Positions 42,842 to 51,381 of a DNA stretch of 64,000 nt are shown one piece after another. The DNA comes from Flagellimonas hymeniacidonis. Lineage in GTDB: Bacteria; Bacteroidota; Bacteroidia; Flavobacteriales; Flavobacteriaceae. The stretch spans positions 496,001 to 560,000 of the forward strand of contig NZ_VRUR01000002.1 in the NCBI RefSeq assembly GCF_008040165.1, in the 5' to 3' direction. A program made the translations under genes and the position numbers. The notes beneath the pieces were generated by a model, which did not search any database, had not been told where the DNA came from, and saw only the letters and a list, made by a program, of their open reading frames with translations. Every line of letters starts with the position of its first letter. The stretch's first letter is position 1.

Positions 42842-44688
42842 TGGCGGACATCATAAAACTTTTGCCAGACCATGTTGCCAACCAAATTGCAGCAGGGGAA
42901 GTGGTTCAACGGCCGGCATCTGTAGTTAAGGAATTATTGGAAAATGCCATAGACGCCGGGGCTACTTTGGTAAAACTGATTGTTAAAGATGGGGGTAAAG
43001 CGTTGATTCAGGTAGTGGATAATGGTTTGGGAATGAGCGAAACAGATGCTAGACTTTCATTTGAGCGGCATGCCACATCCAAGATTTCCAGTGCCCAAGA
43101 CTTATTCAACCTACAGACAAAAGGATTTAGAGGCGAAGCCTTGGCATCCATTGCCGCCATTGCCCATGTTGACATGCAAACCCGGGTTGAGGGTTCAGAA
43201 ATAGGGACACATATAAAGATAGAGGGCAGTAAAATAATAACCCAAGAGGCGGTGGCAACTCCAAAAGGGACTTCAATTTCCGTTAAAAACCTCTTTTTTA
43301 ATATTCCGGCAAGGCGTAATTTCTTGAAATCTAATCAAGTGGAGTTGCGGCACATTACAGATGAATTTCACAGGGTTGCTTTGGTACACCCAAACATTGA
43401 GTTTCATTTTTATAATAACGGGTCCGAGATTTTTAACCTACCCAGAGCCAAACATAGACAGCGAATAAGTCATGTTTTTGGTAATAAAATGACTGACCGA
43501 CTAGTTCCAGTGGAGGAAGAAACGGAAGTGGTAAAAATATCTGGATTTATTTGCAAACCAGAATTTGCTAAAAAGAGTAGGGGGGAACAGTTTTTCTTTG
43601 CCAATAGCCGATTTATTAAAAGCCCCTATCTCCATCATTCTGTAATTGCAGCTTTTGAAGGTCTTATAAAAAAAGAATTATATCCAGGCTATTTTTTGTA
43701 TTTGGAAGTAGATCCATCATCCATAGACATCAACATACACCCAACAAAGACAGAAGTGAAATTTGATGATGAAAATACGATCTATGCCATACTTCGCTCT
43801 ACCATAAAACATAGTTTGGGACAATTTAATGTGGCACCGGCCTTAGATTTTGAACATGACCCTAATCTAGATACGCCCTATGCGTATAAAGAAAAGGGTG
43901 TTGTGCTACCAAAAGTTACTGTGGACACTGCATTTAATCCATTTCAAGAAACAGCGGAAAGAAAGACAAGTACGTCTACCTATCAAAAGGCGAGTGCCAA
44001 AGGATGGGAAAATTTGTTTGAGGGTGCAGATGCTTCTGTTAATACAGAAGATTTTAGCAGTGTTGAAATAGAGTCGGATGATGCGGTGCAGGGAACCTTT
44101 TATTCGGAAACGGAAAGCGATGCACAAGCTGGCATGACCTTTCAGCTTAGAAGAAAATTTATTGTGAGTACCATTAAATCGGGGATGCTGGTTATCCATC
44201 AAAATAGAGCGCATGAACGGGTGCTTTTCGAAAAGTTTTTGGGAGAAATTACCGTTAAGGAAGGAGTAAGTCAGCAACTTTTATTTCCTTTGGAGCTTAG
44301 CTTTTCTAAACAGGAACTCATTATTTTAAAAGAAATAAAGGAAAGCTTGAACAATGTTGGTTTTGCTTTTGAAAGCTTGGAACAAGAAACTGTAAAAGTG
44401 ACAGGTGTACCCTTGATTGTTTCTGAAAGTGGAATTGGCACGGTATTGGATCAATTAATAGCGAACTATAAAGAAGGGTTTGAAGGAAACTCCATATCCC
44501 AGGCAGAACTGCTAGCAAAAGAACTTGCTAAAAATTTAGCAGTGAAATCGGGGGAAGTATTGGATTCTGAATCTCAGTTGGCATTGGTGAATGATTTATT
44601 CGGTTGTAAGGAACCTAGCCTAAGTCCGTTCCAAAAGTTGACATACACAACAATCTCCGAAGGAGATATAGATAAAAAATTTAGTTAG
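42841..44688 (+). CDS. mutL: DNA mismatch repair protein MutL
   Basis: A 615-residue mismatch-repair ATPase. The N-terminal GHKL ATPase has VVKELLENAIDAGAT (catalytic glutamate and asparagine), DNGLGMSE, GFRGEALASIAA and the lid segment GTSISVKNLFFNIPARRNFL. The transducer domain follows to about residue 330, then a linker, and a C-terminal dimerisation domain (about 430-615). The DQHA(X)2E endonuclease motif has become HQNRAHERVLFE, that is Q-N-R-A-H-E-R, so nicking activity is uncertain. Translational coupling to the preceding small gene is likely; it is directly abutted by a rhomboid gene. Confidence 0.95.
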   Translation: MADIIKLLPDHVANQIAAGEVVQRPASVVKELLENAIDAGATLVKLIVKDGGKALIQVVDNGLGMSETDARLSFERHATSKISSAQDLFNLQTKGFRGEALASIAAIAHVDMQTRVEGSEIGTHIKIEGSKIITQEAVATPKGTSISVKNLFFNIPARRNFLKSNQVELRHITDEFHRVALVHPNIEFHFYNNGSEIFNLPRAKHRQRISHVFGNKMTDRLVPVEEETEVVKISGFICKPEFAKKSRGEQFFFANSRFIKSPYLHHSVIAAFEGLIKKELYPGYFLYLEVDPSSIDINIHPTKTEVKFDDENTIYAILRSTIKHSLGQFNVAPALDFEHDPNLDTPYAYKEKGVVLPKVTVDTAFNPFQETAERKTSTSTYQKASAKGWENLFEGADASVNTEDFSSVEIESDDAVQGTFYSETESDAQAGMTFQLRRKFIVSTIKSGMLVIHQNRAHERVLFEKFLGEITVKEGVSQQLLFPLELSFSKQELIILKEIKESLNNVGFAFESLEQETVKVTGVPLIVSESGIGTVLDQLIANYKEGFEGNSISQAELLAKELAKNLAVKSGEVLDSESQLALVNDLFGCKEPSLSPFQKLTYTTISEGDIDKKFS

Positions 44689-45423
44689 ATGGGTAGATTG
44701 ACCGAAGCGGTAAAACACTTGTTGATAGTCAACGTTATTTTGTTTTTTGCCACTCAGTTATATGGGGAACAGATGTATCAGCTTTTATCGCTGTGGTTTC
44801 CTCTGAACACTAATTTTCAGTGGTGGCAGGTAATCAGCCATATGTTCATGCACGGTGGGCTTATGCATATTGTGTTTAATATGTATGCTTTATGGGCGTT
44901 TGGTACTCCTCTAGAACAAGCTTGGGGGAGAAATAAATTTTTGTTCTTTTATTTTTCGGCGGGATTAGGTTCTGCTTTGCTTCACACAGGGGTCAACTAT
45001 TATTTGTTTAATGAGGGACTTAATGCATTAGTAAATTCTGGGATGGCGGAAGAACAAGTGTTGGATATTATCTCAAAAGGACAATACAGTCCAGATTGGT
45101 ATAATCTAGCTTCGAAAAGTACAATAGACAATTTTTTAAGCGCCTATAATACTCCGGCGGTAGGGGCATCTGGAGCAATTTATGGGATTTTAGTGGCCTT
45201 TGCATTTATGTATTCCGAAGCAAAATTGATGTTGATTTTTCTTCCTGTACCCATTAAAGCAAAATACTTTGTGCCATTGTTATTGGCTGCGGATTTATTT
45301 TTAGGCATTGGTAATGTTAACACAGGTGTTGCTCATTTTGCACATATTGGAGGGGCATTGATAGGTTTTATAATGATGTGGTATTGGAAAAAGAATCAGT
45401 TTAACCAAAACAGGTGGAATTAA
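44689..45423 (+). CDS. rhomboid intramembrane serine protease (copy 1)
   Basis: A 244-residue inner-membrane protease. Six membrane segments are expected. Catalytic serine is S161 in GASGAIYG and histidine H219 in HFAHIGGALIG. The upstream motif HMFMHGGLMHIVFNMYALW (residues 51-69) provides the oxyanion-hole histidine and asparagine. Substrates are unknown. The ATG directly follows the mutL stop codon, so coupling is likely. A second rhomboid follows. Confidence 0.92.
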   Translation: MGRLTEAVKHLLIVNVILFFATQLYGEQMYQLLSLWFPLNTNFQWWQVISHMFMHGGLMHIVFNMYALWAFGTPLEQAWGRNKFLFFYFSAGLGSALLHTGVNYYLFNEGLNALVNSGMAEEQVLDIISKGQYSPDWYNLASKSTIDNFLSAYNTPAVGASGAIYGILVAFAFMYSEAKLMLIFLPVPIKAKYFVPLLLAADLFLGIGNVNTGVAHFAHIGGALIGFIMMWYWKKNQFNQNRWN

Positions 45424-45426
45424 GAT

Positions 45427-46293
45427 ATGGCTACTGGTGGACTTCAATATAATTTTGCTCGTCTTAATATTGCTGAGAAGCTTATTGCGCTAAATGTGCT
45501 TGTGCTTATTCTCGATGGACTCTCATCGGCACTTTTTGGGACTTCGGTAGCAGATTGGTTTCATTTGCCAAAGGATTTAATGGAATTTTTTGGACAACCA
45601 TGGTCGTTGGTCACTTATTCTTTTTTTCATGCTGGTCTAGGTCATATCTTTTGGAATATGATCATGCTGTATTTTGCTGGTAGGATTTTCCTAAACCTTT
45701 TTGATAACCAACGCTTTATTAATGTATATTTTCTTGGGGTTATTTTAGGTGGGATAGTCTTCCTGTTGAGCTATAATGTTTTTCCAACCTTGCTGAACAC
45801 CAATACCGCTTTAATAGGGGCATCGGCTGGGGTAACAGCAGTATTAATTTTTGTTTGCGCGTATATCCCAAACCAAGAAGTACGTGTTATCTTCTTTAAT
45901 GTTAAGCTTTGGCATGTGGGCGTGTTCTTTGTTTTAGTCGATTTAATTCAGATTAATTATGGCGGAAATGTAGGAGGTAGGCTAGCACATCTTGGAGGAG
46001 CGTTATTGGGTTATGTCTATGCACGACAACTCTTAAACGGAAAGGATATTGGTGCAGGTTTCACGAAATTTAGAAGTGCTATTTTGGAGTTTTTTAAGTT
46101 CAAAGAAAAAAAAGCACCCCTAAAAACAGTGTATAAAAAAAATAGCTCTAAAAGAAAAAGTGCGGTTGATTATGATAAAGAGGCACATCAGCGTAAAATA
46201 GATACTATTTTGGACAAAATAAGCAAGTCGGGCTACGAGAGTTTGTCCAAGGCAGAAAAGGATTTTTTGTTTAAGGCGGGAAAAGAGGAGTAA
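45427..46293 (+). CDS. rhomboid intramembrane serine protease (copy 2)
   Basis: A 288-residue rhomboid. Catalytic S133 lies in GASAGVTA and H188 in RLAHLGGALLGY; the oxyanion motif is SFFHAGLGHIFWNMIMLYF. A cytosolic C-terminal extension (about 205-288) is basic and helical (KKNSSKRKSAVDYDKEAHQRK), a tail typical of this flavobacterial branch. It is 3 bases after copy 1 and 3 before the EEP gene, so the three are one transcript. Tandem rhomboids may cleave different membrane substrates. Confidence 0.92.
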   Translation: MATGGLQYNFARLNIAEKLIALNVLVLILDGLSSALFGTSVADWFHLPKDLMEFFGQPWSLVTYSFFHAGLGHIFWNMIMLYFAGRIFLNLFDNQRFINVYFLGVILGGIVFLLSYNVFPTLLNTNTALIGASAGVTAVLIFVCAYIPNQEVRVIFFNVKLWHVGVFFVLVDLIQINYGGNVGGRLAHLGGALLGYVYARQLLNGKDIGAGFTKFRSAILEFFKFKEKKAPLKTVYKKNSSKRKSAVDYDKEAHQRKIDTILDKISKSGYESLSKAEKDFLFKAGKEE

Positions 46294-46296
46294 AAC

Positions 46297-47325
46297 GTGA
46301 AGAAAACCTCACCTTTAATAAATCGTGGGATTTATATAGCTAATCTATTAGTTGCAAGTTTACTGCTTGTTGCTAGCGTGTTCTCTTTTTTGACCATCCA
46401 GATTATTCCTGCGCTCTCTTTATTAAGTCTATTCGTCCCCTTTCTTTTTCTTCTGAATTTTCTTTTTTTGGTGTATTGGCTGTTAAAACGAAAACGAAAG
46501 TTTCTGCTTTCACTTGTAGTTTTGGTAATTGGCTATTTGATTTTTGGCTCATTTTATAAAATTGGAAATACTACAGAGAATGTTCTGGATTCCGATTTAA
46601 GTATAATGAGCTATAACACATGGGGATTTAACAAAAACGGATGGATAAAGGAGCCCAACATAGGGGACCGAATCATTGATTTTATTAAGAAAGAAGATCC
46701 AGATATTGTTTGTATTCAAGAGCATAGCAGAATACGATATCAACAACTAAGACAATATCCATATCGAAGTGAAACCCCTTATTCTGTGCCAAGAACCACT
46801 CAAGCCATTTTTTCAAAGTATCGCATTGTGAGAAGAGGGTCTCTTGATTTACCTGAAACCATCAATAATATCATATATGCGGATATCCTTTACAGGAACG
46901 ATACCATACGTGTTTATAATGTACATCTGCAATCTTTTAATATTGTGCCCTCATCTGAAACATTTTCAGAGGAAGAGTCAGAACGTAATTATAAGCGACT
47001 CATTAAGACTTTTGCGCAACAATTGGAGCAGGCAATAATCTTTAAAAAGCATTTGGAGACCAGTCCCTATACTAATTTAATATGTGGAGACTTCAACAAT
47101 ACTCAATTTTCAAACGTCTATAAGACTATCAAAGGAGATTTCAATGACACTTTTCTTGAAAAAGGAAAAGGCTTTGGGAGGTCATACAATTTGCTGGGAT
47201 TTCCTATAAGAATAGATTATATCCTTTCCGATCCTGAATTTGAGGTGATTTCCCATGAAAATTTTGATGAAAAGCTATCCGACCACTATCCTGTAATGGC
47301 AACATTAAGACTCAAATCAGATTAA
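46297..47325 (+). CDS. endonuclease/exonuclease/phosphatase-family membrane protein
   Basis: A 342-residue protein with three N-terminal membrane helices (about 15-85) and a C-terminal EEP domain facing the periplasm. Metal/catalytic motifs: SYNTWGFN, CIQEHSR, YNVHLQSF, ICGDFNNTQFS, RIDYILSD and LSDHYPV. Substrate could be DNA, phospholipid or phosphoester; not decidable from sequence. The start is GTG at 46297; no ATG is available before the membrane segment. Its 3' end overlaps the DUF6122 gene by 9 bases. Confidence 0.88.
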   Translation: MKKTSPLINRGIYIANLLVASLLLVASVFSFLTIQIIPALSLLSLFVPFLFLLNFLFLVYWLLKRKRKFLLSLVVLVIGYLIFGSFYKIGNTTENVLDSDLSIMSYNTWGFNKNGWIKEPNIGDRIIDFIKKEDPDIVCIQEHSRIRYQQLRQYPYRSETPYSVPRTTQAIFSKYRIVRRGSLDLPETINNIIYADILYRNDTIRVYNVHLQSFNIVPSSETFSEEESERNYKRLIKTFAQQLEQAIIFKKHLETSPYTNLICGDFNNTQFSNVYKTIKGDFNDTFLEKGKGFGRSYNLLGFPIRIDYILSDPEFEVISHENFDEKLSDHYPVMATLRLKSD

Positions 47326-47625
47326 CAAGCAATCAGTTATATCAGCAATGATATGAATAATTAAAGCCAACCCTATTAGTCGAGTTGGTTTAAAGAAAGG
47401 CAAAATACAATACACTACAATAGCCCAATAGCTGTGTAGAGGGTGAAAATTGATACTACACCGATTAGGGTCAAATATCGGTTCGGCTAAAAGATGATCT
47501 ATATCAATAAGCATTCCTGCCAAAAGAATCAACGCAATTTTTAGTCTATGTTCTTTAAAAAAAAGAAAGGCAATTAAAATCGGGACAATAAAATGTATTC
47601 CATAATGAAGTACAAACCTAAACAT
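47317..47625 (-). CDS. DUF6122 membrane protein
   Basis: A 102-residue inner-membrane protein with three to four helices and a short conserved loop LIDIDHLLAEPIFDPNRCSINFHP (split around residues 40-63). This fits the DUF6122 family I recall as common in Flavobacteriaceae. Function unknown. Its ATG overlaps the WbqC stop by 8 bases and its 3' end overlaps the convergent EEP gene by 9 bases, leaving no room for a terminator. Confidence 0.8.
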   Translation of the reverse strand: MFRFVLHYGIHFIVPILIAFLFFKEHRLKIALILLAGMLIDIDHLLAEPIFDPNRCSINFHPLHSYWAIVVYCILPFFKPTRLIGLALIIHIIADITDCLLI

Positions 47626-48250
47626 CTACAAAAGATAAGGATTGCGATTTTAAGTAATCCAGTGTATTAGTGCCTTCATTAAATAGAAGATCCAATATGC
47701 TTAGATCAGGTATAAAACCATGGCGTTCTTCAAAAACCTGGGAATAACCTGCCGGGGTAAATGATAGCGGTTTTTTGGCTTCCACCAAAAACCTAGCATC
47801 CATATCATTGCTAGTGGACATCTCGAACATTTTGGTTCGCTCGATAGGCATGGGAATACCAAGACAATCAAATGTGGTTTGTATGGTCTTTAAGTTAAAA
47901 TCGAAAAGGAATTTTTCTCTTTTTTCAAACAAAGGTCTCAGGTCATCTTCGTAGAACTCAAAAAAAGGGGAGGTACGGTATGCTGTTTCCAAGGTACGCC
48001 AATGTTGCTTTTGCCAATTGTAAGTGTGGTCTATCTCAACATCTCGATATTTTTGTCGCCCTTCTTTTCCACCAACATGCTTTATGGGTATGTTGAGCAT
48101 ATGTTTTCCTTGATCCGTGCAGATATAACAACGGTTTCTATAGGTCTGCTTCTGAAAATTATCATGGGCTTCCCATATAACGGTATGTTGCGCTAGCACC
48201 GAAAATGTGGCAATATTTGGAAAATAAGCGGGATGAACTATTAAATTCAA
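47618..48250 (-). CDS. WbqC-family protein
   Basis: A 210-residue protein of the WbqC-like family, seen in polysaccharide and envelope clusters and often near lepB in Bacteroidota. N-terminal motif VHPAYFPNIATFSVLAQHTV; then NFQKQTYRNRCYI, IDHTYNWQKQHWRTLETAYR and SPFFEFYEDDL. The start is TTG at 48250, which overlaps the lepB stop (TTGA), and no better ATG is available. It is cotranscribed with lepB and DUF6122. Biochemical function not established. Confidence 0.88.
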   Translation of the reverse strand: MNLIVHPAYFPNIATFSVLAQHTVIWEAHDNFQKQTYRNRCYICTDQGKHMLNIPIKHVGGKEGRQKYRDVEIDHTYNWQKQHWRTLETAYRTSPFFEFYEDDLRPLFEKREKFLFDFNLKTIQTTFDCLGIPMPIERTKMFEMSTSNDMDARFLVEAKKPLSFTPAGYSQVFEERHGFIPDLSILDLLFNEGTNTLDYLKSQSLSFVDV

Positions 48251-49986
48251 GAATTCTTTTTTCTTCGTTTTCTAAAAAAGTCAAACACAAACCATCCTCC
48301 AAGTAGCATTAGAAAATACTTGAGATAGGAAACAGGTTCTCCGCTACCACCAACAGTGGTAAAGATTCTATCCCAACGAGGACGCCAGTTAACAAGGCCT
48401 TCTTTGAAATTGTCAAAGCTAAGCCATAAGAAAACGGGCTTGCCCACAATATGGTTGGCAGGAACATATCCCCAGGTTCTACTATCCTCAGAATGATCAC
48501 GATTATCACCCATCATCCAATAATAATCTTGTTTAAAGGTATAGGAGTTAGCTTCCTCTCCGTTGATATAAACCTTTTCTCCAGTGACTTTTACGTCATT
48601 GTACTCATAATCTCTAATGATTTTCTTGTACAAAGGAATGGTCTTGTAATCGATTTCAACCGTTGCTCCTTCTTCTGGAAGGTAAATAGGACCAAAATTG
48701 TCGTTGTTCCAAGGATAAAAGTTTGGTTTTTGTGGATAAGCTCCGCCGTAAACACCTCGCCCTTCATTGGTCATAACGACTGAATCTATACTTTGTTCGT
48801 CTTTTAACCTAGCTACCATTTCATCGGTTAGGTTAGCCGTTCTTGACCGTGGTTTTTCTTCGGTTAACGATAGCCTTAATTGTCTTATAACTTCTGTTGG
48901 AATCCCTTTTTCCCTTGTAATCAATTCAACCTTTCCATCCGGGGTTCTATTGGCGCCCAAAACAAAACCTGATAGGGCATTATACTGCTCTTGACTTATG
49001 TTCCCTGCAATATATTTTCTGATGTAATCTGTGGCATCCACTTCTGCCAATAGTCTGCTAGAAACTCCATTTTGACCATAAATCGTGTAATCGTACATCA
49101 CTTTAGCTCTATCGGAGAGTTGAAGTTTCTTTCCATTAATATGAACAAAGCCATCTATTACCGCAAGAGAATCCCCTGGCGTTCCTACACATCTTTTTAC
49201 GTAGTTTGATTTTTTATCGATAGGTTTTTTTACCGCCTTTTCTGCTCTAAAAAATTGATATAAGGTATCCGACGGTAAACTAAAAACAACGATATCATTC
49301 TTTTTTACCGTGTTGAAACCTGGCAAGCGCATGTACGGCAATTGCAATTTGTTCTTCCATGACGTTTTGTAAGTGGCAGGGTCCACATCCGCGATATAAG
49401 ATCGTTTTTTAAGCCCAGGAAGTGTGTCGTGCACCATAGGAGCTGCCAAAGTGGTCATGGGAACTCTTGCGCCATAATGGAATTTGCTAACAAATAGGAA
49501 ATCCCCAATTCTTAAGGTGCGTTCCAAAGAACCTGTTGGGATTACATAGGGTTGAATGAAATAGGTATGCACAAAAGTTGCAGCAACAATGGCAAAAACT
49601 ATAGAACTTACCCATTCTCCAAGACCAGTTCTAGGTTTTAAATCTCGGTCTTCAATGTATTTTACATCCTCAGCGTAATTTATATAATAGATATAAAATC
49701 CAAGGGTTAGGATTACAGCCCAAGTATCTGTCAACTTGTTTTTTCCAAAACTTCGTATGGTTTCAACCCAAACTACGGGAAACATAAGCAGATTAATGAT
49801 GGGGATAAACAAAAGCAATACCCACCACCATGGTCTATTGATTATTTTCATTAAAACGACACCATTGTATATTGGAATGGCGGCTTCCCATGCTTTTCTA
49901 CCGGCTTTTACATAAAGTTTCCAGGTTCCTAAAAAATGAATAACCTGAATGATCAAGATAAAGATGATCCATTGTGTACCGTTCAT
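48247..49986 (-). CDS. lepB: signal peptidase I (DUF5684-fused type)
   Basis: A 579-residue membrane protease that removes signal peptides from exported proteins; about twice the length of the usual bacterial enzyme. The N-terminal 110 residues hold three to four membrane helices resembling the DUF5684 domain. Then comes the peptidase: S153 in IPTGSLERTLRIGDFLF is the nucleophile, K264 in NYVKRCVGTPGD is the general base, and the C-terminal box is MMGDNRDHSEDSRTWG. A long insertion of about 200 residues lies between the lysine and the last box. It heads the run ending with WbqC and DUF6122. Confidence 0.95.
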   Translation of the reverse strand: MNGTQWIIFILIIQVIHFLGTWKLYVKAGRKAWEAAIPIYNGVVLMKIINRPWWWVLLLFIPIINLLMFPVVWVETIRSFGKNKLTDTWAVILTLGFYIYYINYAEDVKYIEDRDLKPRTGLGEWVSSIVFAIVAATFVHTYFIQPYVIPTGSLERTLRIGDFLFVSKFHYGARVPMTTLAAPMVHDTLPGLKKRSYIADVDPATYKTSWKNKLQLPYMRLPGFNTVKKNDIVVFSLPSDTLYQFFRAEKAVKKPIDKKSNYVKRCVGTPGDSLAVIDGFVHINGKKLQLSDRAKVMYDYTIYGQNGVSSRLLAEVDATDYIRKYIAGNISQEQYNALSGFVLGANRTPDGKVELITREKGIPTEVIRQLRLSLTEEKPRSRTANLTDEMVARLKDEQSIDSVVMTNEGRGVYGGAYPQKPNFYPWNNDNFGPIYLPEEGATVEIDYKTIPLYKKIIRDYEYNDVKVTGEKVYINGEEANSYTFKQDYYWMMGDNRDHSEDSRTWGYVPANHIVGKPVFLWLSFDNFKEGLVNWRPRWDRIFTTVGGSGEPVSYLKYFLMLLGGWFVFDFFRKRRKKNS

Positions 49987-50034
49987 ATAAAAGTTTATTT
50001 GTAAGACTACAAGTCTATATTGTTGTTACTTTTT

Positions 50035-50736
50035 TTATCTCAGATTTAACACATCTTTCATAGAAAACACCCCCGATTTTCCCTTAATCCATTCTGCTGC
50101 AATTACCGCACCTAAAGCGAAGCCTTCACGATTATGTGCAGTATGCTTGATTTCAATATCGTCTACCTTACTTTCATAAGAGATGGTATGGGTGCCAGGA
50201 ACAGTTCCTTCCCGTTTTGATGTAATTGGGATAGTTCTTTCGTTTTCCTTTTCTGAATTCCAAGCTACGTAATCAGTATTTTCAATAATATCTTCTGCCA
50301 ATGTGATGGCCGTACCGCTTGGTGCATCCAGTTTTTGTGTATGATGAATCTCTTCCATAGTAACACCATACTGATTTAGACCAGACATTATTTTGGCCAG
50401 ATAGGAATTCAATTCAAAAAAAACATTTACCCCTAAACTGAAGTTTGAAGCATAAATAAAGGCTCCATTCTTCTCATTACAGAAGCTTACTGCCTTATCA
50501 TAGTCTGAAAGCCATCCGGTAGTGCCAGAAATAATGGGAACTCCATGTTCAAAACAGCTGGTAATGTTATGAAACGCAGAATCTGGAGTGCTAAAATCTA
50601 TGGCAACATCCATCCCGTTGTAATTCACATCCGTAGTATTTACATCCACTTTGGCAACAATCGTATGACCGCGTTCTAAAGCAATTTGCTCTATCATCCT
50701 ACCCATTTTTCCATAGCCAAACAAACCAATATTCAT
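50035..50736 (-). CDS. dapB: 4-hydroxy-tetrahydrodipicolinate reductase
   Basis: A 233-residue enzyme of the diaminopimelate/lysine pathway, reducing hydroxy-tetrahydrodipicolinate with NAD(P)H; diaminopimelate also enters peptidoglycan. Motifs: the nucleotide loop GLFGYGKMGRMI, GTTGWLSDYDK, and the substrate/catalytic region EEIHHTQKLDAPSGTA. It is shorter than E. coli DapB (273) but complete, as usual in Bacteroidota. It precedes lepB by 48 bases and follows the DUF5683 gene by 3. Confidence 0.95.
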   Translation of the reverse strand: MNIGLFGYGKMGRMIEQIALERGHTIVAKVDVNTTDVNYNGMDVAIDFSTPDSAFHNITSCFEHGVPIISGTTGWLSDYDKAVSFCNEKNGAFIYASNFSLGVNVFFELNSYLAKIMSGLNQYGVTMEEIHHTQKLDAPSGTAITLAEDIIENTDYVAWNSEKENERTIPITSKREGTVPGTHTISYESKVDDIEIKHTAHNREGFALGAVIAAEWIKGKSGVFSMKDVLNLR

Positions 50737-50739
50737 ATA

Positions 50740-51381
50740 CTAAAATTTTACAACCAGAGCCATACCATAGTTTGGTTTGTTGGTCAAAGGATTAAGATCT
50801 AAATAGGGTTGAAAGTCAATTGCCAGGTCATCATCAACATTGTACTGTTTAAGGTGTGCATCAACGTTGGCGTCTATAATATTTAATGCGTAGAGGGCAA
50901 TGGTGATCAAAAGTGATAAATCCCGATCACGTTGTCTGGCTTCTTGGGCATCCTGGAGTGCTTCCAATGAAATATCGGGGCCATTTCCATCTCCATTTAT
51001 ATCAAAGAACTCATCATCTAAAAACCCAGCACGCCTCCTTTTAAAGGCATCTCTTGCGGCATTATATTCTGTATTGTTAAAAGAGTATACATAAATCCCG
51101 GTTCCAATGGCACCCCAAACTATAGGAACCTTCCAATAGCGTTTGTTATAGATTTGGCCCAGTCCGGGAAGTATTGCAGAATAGAAGGCAGCCTTGCTTG
51201 GTGCAAGCGGATTTATCCTTTTCTTTTCATAGGTGACTTCCTCAATGGTAATGCCCTTGCCTTCCAAATCTTGGGCTAAGGAGTCAATCTCGGCAGGATG
51301 TGGTTGTACTTCTTCATCTTGAGAGAACCCAAAGTTTATAGCCAAGAAAGAGAAGAACAGAAAAAAGAGGTTTTTAGTCAC
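50740..51381 (-). CDS. DUF5683 protein
   Basis: A 213-residue exported protein with signal peptide (residues 1-20, ends FGFSQ), an acidic segment, and the DUF5683 core containing ALPSKAAFYSAILPGLGQIYN-type motif (here KAAFYSAILPGLGQIYNKRYW). Predicted membrane-associated outer-region. Function unknown, although it sits between parB and dapB in many Flavobacteriaceae. The start is GTG at 51381, overlapping the parB stop by 8 bases (GTGACTAA). Confidence 0.85.
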   Translation of the reverse strand: MTKNLFFLFFSFLAINFGFSQDEEVQPHPAEIDSLAQDLEGKGITIEEVTYEKKRINPLAPSKAAFYSAILPGLGQIYNKRYWKVPIVWGAIGTGIYVYSFNNTEYNAARDAFKRRRAGFLDDEFFDINGDGNGPDISLEALQDAQEARQRDRDLSLLITIALYALNIIDANVDAHLKQYNVDDDLAIDFQPYLDLNPLTNKPNYGMALVVKF

